DNA of 6,904 nucleotides from Atopobiaceae bacterium (GTDB lineage Bacteria; Actinomycetota; Coriobacteriia; Coriobacteriales; Atopobiaceae), in the NCBI GenBank assembly GCA_017510875.1, contig JAFWLX010000221.1, positions 1 to 6,904 of the forward strand, given 5' to 3'. The notes below the pieces were generated by a model. That model saw only the letters and a list, made by a program, of their open reading frames with translations, made no database searches and was not told the DNA's origin. Made by a program: the position numbers and the translations under genes. Positions 1 through 5,071 of the stretch are shown one piece after another. Position 1 is the stretch's first letter; every line of letters starts with the position of its first letter.

Positions 1-344
1 GAGGCGCCGAGGATGGCGTTCGCTCCGAAGTTGCCCTTGTTGGGCGTACCATCGGCGGCAATCATGGTTTCGTCCACAAGACGCTGGTCGCGAGCGTCAA
101 GACCGACGATGGCCTCTTTTATCTCCTTGTTCACGTGACCGACGGCCGTGAGCGTGCCCTTACCGCCGTAGCGTTCCTTGTCGCCGTCGCGCAGCTCGAC
201 AGCCTCGAAGTCGCCAGTGGACGCGCCAGATGGGACAAGTGCGGAAGCAAATGTCCCGTCTTCAAGGGTTATCTCGACCTCGACCGTGGGGTTGCCACGC
301 GAGTCCAGGACCTCGCGACCGTACACATTGCTGATCTTCGCCAT
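1..344 (-). CDS. eno: Enolase (phosphopyruvate hydratase), N-terminal 114 codons, 3' end beyond window
   Basis: Enolase converts 2-phosphoglycerate to phosphoenolpyruvate in glycolysis and acts in the cytoplasm. The reverse strand from the ATG at 342-344 translates as MAKISNVYGREVLDSRGNPT, the classic enolase start. It is followed by the SGASTG loop at residues 39-44, which closes over the active site, then ELRDGDK at 50-56 and GANAILGA at 107-114, where the window ends. Enolase is normally about 425-430 residues, so roughly a quarter is present. The start is supported by AAAGGAG (350-356) five bases upstream. The fragment has no stop codon because it runs off the left edge, so a finder that needs complete ORFs would miss it. 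No frameshift or odd residue is visible. Upstream lies a probable promoter with an inverted repeat at its start point. Identity is very secure. Confidence 0.97.
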   Translation of the reverse strand, partial: MAKISNVYGREVLDSRGNPTVEVEITLEDGTFASALVPSGASTGDFEAVELRDGDKERYGGKGTLTAVGHVNKEIKEAIVGLDARDQRLVDETMIAADGTPNKGNFGANAILGA

Positions 345-368
345 GCTAGCTCCTTTCGTTTGTCCATA

Positions 369-386
369 AGTTAGTCTTAGCTAACT
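369..386. promoter_or_regulatory. Inverted repeat AGTTAG-N6-CTAACT at the expected enolase transcription start (candidate operator)
   Basis: Six-base arms AGTTAG (369-374) and CTAACT (381-386) are separated by six bases. The element lies 25 to 42 bases upstream of the enolase ATG and overlaps the start point expected from the boxes at 389-417. Placement and symmetry fit a repressor site or a small hairpin in the 5' leader. The GTTAG/CTAAC half-sites resemble those of DtxR/IdeR metal-repressor boxes, but the six-base spacing does not fit that family's contiguous 19-bp box. No regulator is named here. Confidence 0.4.
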
Positions 387-388
387 CT

Positions 389-417
389 TGTGTAAGTCGA
401 ATAGTATCTACGTGCAA
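389..417 (-). promoter_or_regulatory. Probable enolase promoter
   Basis: Read on the minus strand, TTGCAC (412-417) is followed after 17 bases by TACACA (389-394). The -35 box matches the consensus in four of six positions and the spacing is ideal, but the -10 box is weak. It would start transcription near 382, giving a leader of about 38 nt with a good ribosome binding site. This is the best sigma-70-like pair seen upstream of enolase, but it rests on pattern alone. Confidence 0.4.
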
Positions 418-486
418 CCCTTGCTTGGCCGTGAATCCGACGAACGGGCCGTCTTCACAAAGTTTACTCAATCTAACTTTCTATAG

Positions 487-513
487 TTGCCTGTGGCTAA
501 CTTATGCTACAGT
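487..513 (+). promoter_or_regulatory. Extended -10 promoter driving the plus-strand structured RNA
   Basis: TGcTACAGT at 505-513 is an extended -10 element (TG, one base, then TACAGT, four of six matches). TTGCCT at 487-492 could serve as a -35 box with a short 15-base spacer, which is tolerable when the -10 is extended. Transcription would begin near 520, just before the structured segment that ends in a strong terminator. The octamer CTAACTTA (497-504) sits in the spacer, directly before the TG, and recurs inverted at 367-374 near the enolase start. A protein bound there would affect this promoter directly. Confidence 0.45.
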
Positions 514-519
514 ACGTCT

Positions 520-670
520 CGTCAGGAAAGAGGCAGGAACAACGACCCGCCTCACGATGGCATGCCCTATCCGGTGGTTCCTCTCCCTCCCAGGTTTGGG
601 CACAATTGCACAGCGTCCGGCCTCCCCAACCGGACAGGGCACCCCGATTACACGGGGTGCCCGTTTCTTT
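520..670 (+). ncRNA. Candidate structured leader RNA or small RNA of about 150 nt ending in a terminator
   Basis: The segment between the extended -10 promoter and the terminator has no convincing ORF but rich pairing. Hairpin 1 pairs 530-537 with 546-553 (seven pairs, one A-C mismatch, eight-base loop). A long-range stem pairs 563-574 with 630-641 (11 of 12 pairs). It encloses a small CCCA/TGGG hairpin (589-592 with 597-600). A competing hairpin pairs 615-620 with 630-635. The long-range stem takes up the first five bases of the terminator's 5' arm (637-646), so the two cannot form fully together: an antiterminator/terminator arrangement. The membrane protein gene starts 130 bases downstream and could be controlled by read-through. 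Alternatively this is a free-standing small RNA. It lacks the SRP RNA tetraloop motif and the T-box consensus, and no known riboswitch class was recognised. Confidence 0.45.
637..670 (+). terminator. Strong intrinsic terminator ending the plus-strand leader or small RNA
   Basis: A perfect 10-bp G+C-rich stem pairs GGGCACCCCG (637-646) with CGGGGTGCCC (653-662) around a six-base ATTACA loop. It is followed by the T-rich run TTTCTTT at 664-670. No protein gene on the plus strand ends nearby, so it terminates either a small RNA or a leader. On the minus strand the stem is followed by TGTCCGG rather than a T run, so it is directional. Confidence 0.85.
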
Positions 671-684
671 GCAACTGTTCATAA

Positions 685-702
685 ATGGAAGGCATGGAAG
701 GC
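685..702 (+). repeat. Perfect 9-bp tandem duplication (ATGGAAGGC x2)
   Basis: ATGGAAGGC at 685-693 is repeated exactly at 694-702, between the terminator and the membrane protein gene. No tandem unit of this kind was noticed elsewhere in the window. It may be a slippage event. It lies just before a weak promoter-like sequence (TTGCGC at 705-710, TAGATA at 727-732) that could give the downstream gene its own start. Confidence 0.7.
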
Positions 703-799
703 TCTTGCGCAGAATCATCGACCCTTTAGATAAGAGGGCGTGAAGGCGTATGATGCGAAGTAATGGCACACATGCCAAAACGACCGAGAGGGGAAGGCG

Positions 800-1339
800 A
801 TGGCGGAATACATCAAGACGGGAAACATCAAGCTGCTGTTCTGCTTTGCCTTCTATCTGGCTTGGTGGGTCGTGGGCTTCAACCCATGGCGACCGATTCG
901 CGGCCTCAAGAGCGGCTGGCTGCTCATTCCCGCTGTCATACTCGGCATTCTGGCCCTTTGCGACATTTGGCAGGGACTCGACTTCTCTAACGGCCTCATA
1001 CCGGGCACAGCCCTAGTGTTCGTCGGCGTAGCAAGCTACGTAGCGCTACTCATCATCTCAAGCCGTAAGCTGTATCGGCCCGTAACCTCAGAGCTCTTCA
1101 TCATCGTCCTCTGGGCGACCGTCGCCCTTTTGGAGATAAACACGCTCGTTGTCCTGGGGTCCATTGCACCATGGTTGGGCTGGATACTCGCTGCACTGTG
1201 CTTGGTCGGCGCCACCGTCAGCATTGTCTGTTACCTGGCGTTTTACGCATTCGATGGCATGGCGGCCTTCGTGGATGGGGCAATACCACTGGTCCTCGCT
1301 GGAATCTTGACGGGATGCATCACGGTATTCAGCGCATAA
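800..1339 (+). CDS. Six-helix integral membrane protein of unknown function
   Basis: The product has 179 residues and is almost wholly hydrophobic. Membrane segments can be placed at about 9-27, 39-60, 66-88, 97-116, 119-147 and 155-177, with short loops rich in Arg and Lys (for example RPIRGLKSG near 31-39 and SSRKLYRP near 87-94). There is no cleavable signal peptide. No transporter, enzyme or channel motif was recognised and the family is not known to me. The start at 800 is supported by the purine-rich stretch AGGGGA (789-794) five bases upstream. The gene is divergent from enolase and stands alone on its strand. The terminator-controlled leader ends 130 bases upstream and may regulate it. 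It converges on the radical SAM gene with only 30 bases between the stops and no clear terminator there. A real gene is likely because the hydrophobic pattern is continuous and the ribosome binding site is well placed. Confidence 0.85.
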   Translation: MAEYIKTGNIKLLFCFAFYLAWWVVGFNPWRPIRGLKSGWLLIPAVILGILALCDIWQGLDFSNGLIPGTALVFVGVASYVALLIISSRKLYRPVTSELFIIVLWATVALLEINTLVVLGSIAPWLGWILAALCLVGATVSIVCYLAFYAFDGMAAFVDGAIPLVLAGILTGCITVFSA

Positions 1340-1369
1340 CAACGAGGCGAGGGCATTGTCGTCCCCAGC

Positions 1370-2227
1370 TCAGAACAGCCGGGTCTGCAGTTCGGGAAAC
1401 TCCGCCGCATACGCAAAGCATTCGTCGGGCGTATGGATTATGCCGTACTGCTCGCATACCTCGTCGAAGCGAGCCATGAGGCGGTCGTTGTTCTTGCTCG
1501 CCACGTTGTAGGCGTTGCCATACGTGGCACGGTAGCGATCAGACAGCCCCGGAAAGTGCTTGTCAAGAAACGCATAGTAATGCTCGCGGTTGCCCTCGCG
1601 CAAGGTCAGCCCCACACCAAAGCATACGATGCCCTTGACCTGCGCCTCCACGCACCAGTCGAGCAGCGTGAGGAAGTTCTCGTCTGTATCCGTAAGCCAT
1701 GGCAGGAAGGGGCACAGCCACACCACCGTGGGAATGCTTTGGTCACGCAACGCGCAGAGAACCTCAAAGCGGCGGCTTGACGGACATACGCCTGGCTCCA
1801 CCACGCGCGACAGCCCGTCATCGGCAATGGTGAGCGTAACCTGCACGACCGTCTTCGTGCGTCGGTTGATCTGTGCCAACAGGTCAATGTCGCGCAGCAC
1901 GAGGTCAGACTTTGTGATAACCGAGACGCCAAACCCATAGTCACGAATCAGTTCAAGACAACGACGCGTAAGACGGAGGTCGCGCTCAATAGGCTGATAG
2001 GGGTCGCTCATCGAGCCCGTGCCTATCATGCAGGGCTTGCGGCGACGGCGCAGTATGTCCTCAAGCAGCTCGGGCGCATTGACCTTTACCGCTACGTCCT
2101 CGAAGTCATGCTTCATTTGGTAACAGGCACTACGGCTGTCGCAGTACGCACAGCCATGCGTGCATCCGCGGTACAGGTTCATGCCGTTCCACCGCGTGAG
2201 CAGCGTTTTTGCCTGAATTACGTGCAT
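1370..2227 (-). CDS. Radical SAM protein, SPL / Rv2578c-type (spore photoproduct lyase-like family)
   Basis: This is a cytoplasmic iron-sulfur enzyme that should cleave S-adenosylmethionine to a 5'-deoxyadenosyl radical; its substrate is unknown. In the 285-residue product, RGCTHGCAYC carries the CX3CX2C cluster ligands Cys22, Cys26 and Cys29. It is followed by GTGSMSDPYQPIE (69-81), the GT-DPYQP-E signature of the SPL-like family, which is often labelled DNA repair photolyase (COG1533). The C-terminal region (GVGLTLREGNREHYY and after) is also typical. Family knowledge does not support calling it a true spore photoproduct lyase; related proteins occur widely in organisms that do not form spores. 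The start has a modest ribosome binding site, AAAGGG at 2234-2239, six bases upstream. It follows the flavin reductase-like gene by 52 bases on the same strand with no terminator between, so co-transcription is plausible. Stop is TGA. Confidence 0.92.
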   Translation of the reverse strand: MHVIQAKTLLTRWNGMNLYRGCTHGCAYCDSRSACYQMKHDFEDVAVKVNAPELLEDILRRRRKPCMIGTGSMSDPYQPIERDLRLTRRCLELIRDYGFGVSVITKSDLVLRDIDLLAQINRRTKTVVQVTLTIADDGLSRVVEPGVCPSSRRFEVLCALRDQSIPTVVWLCPFLPWLTDTDENFLTLLDWCVEAQVKGIVCFGVGLTLREGNREHYYAFLDKHFPGLSDRYRATYGNAYNVASKNNDRLMARFDEVCEQYGIIHTPDECFAYAAEFPELQTRLF

Positions 2228-2279
2228 GAGCGACCCTTTGCCCTAACAACACCCACCAATCGCCTGCCAGTGAGCAGCG

Positions 2280-2786
2280 TTACAGCACCTCCACCAACTC
2301 ACCCACAAACACCGTATGAGCTTCGGTGGCATAGAAATCGCCCAAACCAGCCCGGATATCTGCGTCCATCACAGCAAGATCGATGGCATGACTGTAGATC
2401 TTCTTGCACACGAAGGTAGTCGTCGCCTCCTCAAAGGTCATGCCGTGCTCGATTGCCTTGGGTGTAAGTCGGGTAAGTGCCACCTTATCGCCGTCACGCC
2501 CGCTTCTTGAGCCCAGAATACCCAAGTCGCGCTTGTAGTCGGAATCAAAGAGCTGCACGGTAAAGTAGTCATTGTCCAGCAAAAACCCGTGTGTGTAGCG
2601 CCACGGATGCACGAACACGGTCAGCGTGGGACGACGCCACAACACGCCTGCCGTACCCCAGCCGATGGTCATGGTGTTCCAACCGTCTGTCTCGGTGCCA
2701 GCAGTCACCAGCGCCCAGTCTTCGTCAATACGGCTCACAAACTCGGCCTGTGCGTCCAGCATTTCTTGCGGTATCTTTGCAGGCAT
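2280..2786 (-). CDS. Flavin reductase-like FMN-binding split-barrel protein
   Basis: The 168-residue product fits the flavin reductase-like domain family (FMN-binding split barrel), whose members bind FMN and pass electrons from NAD(P)H to flavin or to partner proteins. Features seen are GWNTMTIGWGTAG (35-47) followed by RRPTLTVFVHPWRYTH (51-66), the usual flavin-contact strands, then FTVQLFD (75-81) and GSRSGRDGDK (92-101). The ATG at 2784-2786 was chosen because GAGGAG (2793-2798) lies six bases upstream. An in-frame ATG 29 codons earlier would add a Phe- and His-rich stretch unlike the family and has no ribosome binding site. The gene follows the hydrolase gene but is separated from it by a hairpin terminator. 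It precedes the radical SAM gene by 52 bases. The exact substrate cannot be told; some relatives act on other small molecules. Confidence 0.88.
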   Translation of the reverse strand: MPAKIPQEMLDAQAEFVSRIDEDWALVTAGTETDGWNTMTIGWGTAGVLWRRPTLTVFVHPWRYTHGFLLDNDYFTVQLFDSDYKRDLGILGSRSGRDGDKVALTRLTPKAIEHGMTFEEATTTFVCKKIYSHAIDLAVMDADIRAGLGDFYATEAHTVFVGELVEVL

Positions 2787-2820
2787 ACTGATCTCCTCAA
2801 ACAACGTGACAACAGAGTGG

Positions 2821-2849
2821 AATTGAAAGCACTTAGAAGTATGTAACAA
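2821..2849 (-). promoter_or_regulatory. Possible promoter of the flavin reductase-radical SAM pair
   Basis: On the minus strand, TTGTTA (2844-2849) precedes TCAATT (2821-2826) with a 17-base spacer. The -10 match is poor. The -35 box overlaps the T-rich tail of the preceding hairpin terminator. It lies 35 bases upstream of the ATG. It is given as the best pair in this gap, with low confidence. Confidence 0.27.
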
Positions 2850-2880
2850 CAGGGACGGATGTGACAATACCATCCGCCCC
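2841..2880 (-). terminator. Hairpin terminator after the alpha/beta hydrolase gene
   Basis: On the minus strand, a ten-base arm (2871-2880) pairs with 2852-2861 around a nine-base loop. All ten positions pair if one G-U wobble is allowed. The tail TGTTGTTACAT (2841-2851) is T-rich but interrupted. The stem begins 30 bases after the hydrolase stop codon, the usual place for an intrinsic terminator. On the plus strand the wobble becomes an A-C mismatch and the tail is lost, so it acts for the minus strand. Confidence 0.65.
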
Positions 2881-2909
2881 CGTTATCGCATGCAATCGCT
2901 CTGCCGACG

Positions 2910-3893
2910 TTACGCCAAGCTCTCCTCAAAGAAGGACTGCAGCTTGTCAAACGGAATAACGTCGTCCTCGCCACCGTCATAGAGGTCGCAGTGGTTGGCG
3001 CCGGGGATGATCATAAGCTCCTTGTTCTCCCCCTTGAGCAGCGCGAACGCCCCCTCGCCAAAGTAGCGGGAATGTGCCTTCTCGCCATGGATAATAAGGA
3101 CGGGATTGTCGATCTCGCCCGCCATGGAGAGGAGCGGCTGGTTGACGAACGACATGGTCCCCGTAACGTTCCAGCCATCGTTGGAGTTGCCCGAGCGCTC
3201 GTGATAGCCTCGCGGCGTCTTGTAGTAGGCGTAGTAGTCCTTTACGAACTGCGGCGCGTCCTCGGGCAGCGGGTCTACCACGCCACCGGCGCGCACGTAG
3301 GTGCCCGAGGCGTAGTCGGCCGTACGCTGGGCAGCCCAGGCAGCGCGCTGTTCGTCGCGAGCCTCCTTACTATCCGCTGCGCCGTAGTAACCCTCGCGCG
3401 CGATGCGGGACATGTCGTACATGGTGGAGGCAACGGTCGCCTTGATGCGCGGGTCGAGCGCCGCGGCGTTGATGGCCATGCCGCCCCAACCGCAGATGCC
3501 AATAATGCCAATGCGCTCGGCGTCTACGTCGTCTCGACAGCACAGATAGTCAACTGCGGCACAGAAGTCTTCGGTGTTGATGTCCGGCGATGCCATGCGA
3601 CGGGGTTCTCCGCCACTCTCGCCGGTGAAGGAGGGGTCAAACGCAATGGCAAGAAAGCCGCGCTCTGCCATGGTCTGAGCATAGAGTCCCGAGCTCTGCT
3701 CCTTGACCGCGCCAAACGGACCGCTTACGGCAAGGGCGGCAAGCTTGCCCTCGGCACCCTTGGGCTTGTAGAGGTCTGCTGCCAGCGTGATGCCATAACG
3801 GTTATGGAAGGTAACCTTCTCGTGGTCGACCAGATCGCTCTTGGGAAAAACCTTGTCCCACTCCTGAGTGAGCTCAAGCTGTGCGTCCTGCAT
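2910..3893 (-). CDS. Alpha/beta hydrolase-fold protein (YcjY/dienelactone hydrolase-like), nucleophile Ser replaced
   Basis: The 327-residue product reads as an alpha/beta hydrolase of the COG1073 type. The N-terminal strands (VTFHNRYGITLAADLYKP, 27-44) and the oxyanion-region SGPFGAVKEQ (57-66) are typical, as are FDPSFTGESGGEP (85-97), HGEKAHSRY (269-277) and GANHCDLYD (298-306), whose His301 fits the catalytic His. The nucleophile elbow reads GICGWGG (132-138). Relatives I recall have GICASGG here, with Ser as nucleophile; this one has Trp136. Cys134, two residues earlier, is the only nearby nucleophile. It may have an altered mechanism or be non-catalytic. The ATG at 3891-3893 was chosen because AAGGAAAGG (3901-3909) lies seven bases upstream; the ATG eleven codons earlier has no ribosome binding site. 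There is no signal peptide, so it is probably cytoplasmic. A hairpin terminator follows. Substrate unknown. Confidence 0.88.
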   Translation of the reverse strand: MQDAQLELTQEWDKVFPKSDLVDHEKVTFHNRYGITLAADLYKPKGAEGKLAALAVSGPFGAVKEQSSGLYAQTMAERGFLAIAFDPSFTGESGGEPRRMASPDINTEDFCAAVDYLCCRDDVDAERIGIIGICGWGGMAINAAALDPRIKATVASTMYDMSRIAREGYYGAADSKEARDEQRAAWAAQRTADYASGTYVRAGGVVDPLPEDAPQFVKDYYAYYKTPRGYHERSGNSNDGWNVTGTMSFVNQPLLSMAGEIDNPVLIIHGEKAHSRYFGEGAFALLKGENKELMIIPGANHCDLYDGGEDDVIPFDKLQSFFEESLA

Positions 3894-4019
3894 GATGCGT
3901 CCTTTCCTTGGGGTCGTTGACTCCATTTTCGAGCGACCGAGAGTCGATTACAAATGCCTATCGGTTTTCGCTTGTCATAGCGTGCTGGCATGATTGAGTG
4001 TGACAAACGCAGGCTGTCG

Positions 4020-4853
4020 TTACTCGCTAAACGGCCATTCTCCGCGTGCCAGAGCCTGGAGCGCGCCGGCAACGGCGTCATCGACATCGGCACCAATGTG
4101 CCAACGAGCGGCGCGAATGACCTCGGGGTCCGCATTCGACACGGCGACGCTGTTTGGCACCGCCCGTATAACCGACAGGTCGTTCTCGCCATCACCGAAC
4201 ACGCAGACCTCGTCCCAACCTATCTTCAGCTCATTCACGAGCAGCTGCAAGCCCGTTAGCTTGGTGACGCCTGCAGGTGTTATGTCTATGGTGGGCGACG
4301 TGGGGAACGGAAAGACGAACGTGAGCTCTGGGACCCGTCGCTGCAACTCGTCACGCAAGCGTATGGCGTCCTCGCGCCCGAGCGCAAGGTGAATGTTCGT
4401 CTTGAGAAACACGCCGTCAGGCACGTGCGGAGCACAGTAGCTAAACTGCGCGAACGGCTTTGGATAGCGCAGCATCTCCTCGCGCGTAATGCCCACACAA
4501 ACGTCGTGGCCATCCACCTCGTCGTCGTAGACGGTTAGGGCACAGCCCTCCCCCGCGAAGCATCGCACGATGCGCGCCACCTCTTCCAAGGCGTGCTTTG
4601 ACGGCGCCTCCTGCAGGATGGTCTTCCCTCGCAACCGCACTACCTGCCCGTTCACGAGCACACCCGTGTCCCAGCAGTCCGAGGCGTCGCCAAACATCTT
4701 GCGCATCCGCCCCGTCGTGCGCCCGGTTATTGGCCCAGCCAGAATGCCTGCACGGTTGGCCGCCTGTACACCGGCTATGGAAGCCGGCGAAGCCATTGGC
4801 CGTCCATAGGGAATGAGCGTGGAGTCTATGTCCGCAAGCGCGAGTCGAATCAT
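4020..4853 (-). CDS. Cof-type HAD-superfamily phosphatase (subfamily IIB)
   Basis: The product has 277 residues, the usual size for Cof-like HAD hydrolases, which remove phosphate from sugar phosphates, nucleotides or cofactor precursors in the cytoplasm. All four HAD motifs are visible: DIDSTL (8-13, nucleophile Asp8 and acid/base Asp10), ITGR (42-45, Thr43), Lys198 in GVTKLTG, and GDGENDLSVI (220-229) with metal-binding Asp221 and Asp225. The region from about 85 to 185 is the C2B cap that sets substrate choice, so the substrate cannot be read from the sequence. The ATG at 4851-4853 was chosen because AAGGTGG (4861-4867) lies seven bases upstream and the HAD nucleophile then falls at the normal distance from the N-terminus. 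An upstream in-frame ATG at 4905-4907 would add 18 unlikely residues. The 218-base upstream gap holds two palindromic elements that may regulate it. Confidence 0.92.
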   Translation of the reverse strand: MIRLALADIDSTLIPYGRPMASPASIAGVQAANRAGILAGPITGRTTGRMRKMFGDASDCWDTGVLVNGQVVRLRGKTILQEAPSKHALEEVARIVRCFAGEGCALTVYDDEVDGHDVCVGITREEMLRYPKPFAQFSYCAPHVPDGVFLKTNIHLALGREDAIRLRDELQRRVPELTFVFPFPTSPTIDITPAGVTKLTGLQLLVNELKIGWDEVCVFGDGENDLSVIRAVPNSVAVSNADPEVIRAARWHIGADVDDAVAGALQALARGEWPFSE

Positions 4854-4941
4854 GGTGTTACCACCTTGGCAAACGTGACAAGGAGCAGAGGGTATGGCTA
4901 CAAGCATACTATCCTTCTCACCATCAGGCTCGTGAGCAGCT

Positions 4942-4980
4942 AAGAATTACGCACAATAGAATTCATTATGCGTAATTCTT
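4942..4980. repeat. Palindromic element, copy 1 (12-bp perfect arms)
   Basis: AAGAATTACGCA (4942-4953) is the exact reverse complement of TGCGTAATTCTT (4969-4980). After one mismatch, AAT/ATT adds three more pairs, leaving a seven-base centre (AGAATTC). The core at 4949-4974 matches 5031-5056 at 22 of 26 positions. Neither strand shows a T run after the stem, so it is not a typical terminator. It lies about 90 bases upstream of the phosphatase ATG, where a promoter and operator would be expected. A repressor site or a dispersed palindromic repeat are both possible. Confidence 0.7.
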
Positions 4981-5030
4981 GGTTTGCCTGACCAACCAAC
5001 TGGCGTTTCTCTTCTCAGCCACCCTAAACA

Positions 5031-5056
5031 GCGCACAATAAAAGTCATTGTGCGTA
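5031..5056. repeat. Palindromic element, copy 2
   Basis: CGCACAAT (5032-5039) pairs perfectly with ATTGTGCG (5047-5054) around a seven-base centre, with one further G-T pair outside. It starts 15 bases past the channel stop codon in the direction of transcription. It could therefore form a hairpin at the 3' end of that mRNA, but the bases after it (CTGTTTAGGG on the minus strand) are a poor terminator tail. The likeness to copy 1, including the same centre length, indicates a shared function or origin. The self-complementary CTCTCGAGAG at 5059-5068 lies directly beside it. Confidence 0.65.
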
Positions 5057-5071
5057 GTCTCTCGAGAGGCG

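Noticed and set aside
369..386. DtxR/IdeR iron box upstream of enolase
   Set aside because: Half-sites look similar (GTTAG/CTAAC), but they are six bases apart rather than arranged as the contiguous 19-bp box, and enolase is not a usual target.
520..670. SRP (4.5S) RNA, T-box leader, 6C RNA or fluoride riboswitch
   Set aside because: The SRP GGAAG tetraloop motif is absent. GGTGGTTCC resembles a T-box only slightly and there is no room for stem I. Loop cytosines are fewer than the runs of six in 6C RNA. GATGGCATGCC only superficially resembles the fluoride riboswitch core.
425..733. Small open frames on both strands in the enolase gap (for example 425-733 plus, 497-778 minus)
   Set aside because: They cross the terminator and the structured RNA, have no ribosome binding sites, and give low-complexity proteins without motifs.
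1340..1369. Shared bidirectional terminator between the convergent membrane protein and radical SAM genes
   Set aside because: The 30-base gap contains no stable stem followed by a T run on either strand.
2991..3920. 309-residue open frame on the plus strand
   Set aside because: It lies wholly antisense to the alpha/beta hydrolase gene, which has clear family motifs and a good ribosome binding site. The antisense product has no recognisable domain and is a by-product of G+C-rich codon use.
3969..4009. Inverted repeat CGCTTGTCA / TGACAAACG in the gap between the phosphatase and the hydrolase genes
   Set aside because: Arms are nine bases with one wobble on the minus strand but are separated by 23 bases, with no T run after them. 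Not strong enough for a terminator or operator call. No confident hydrolase promoter was seen in this gap either.
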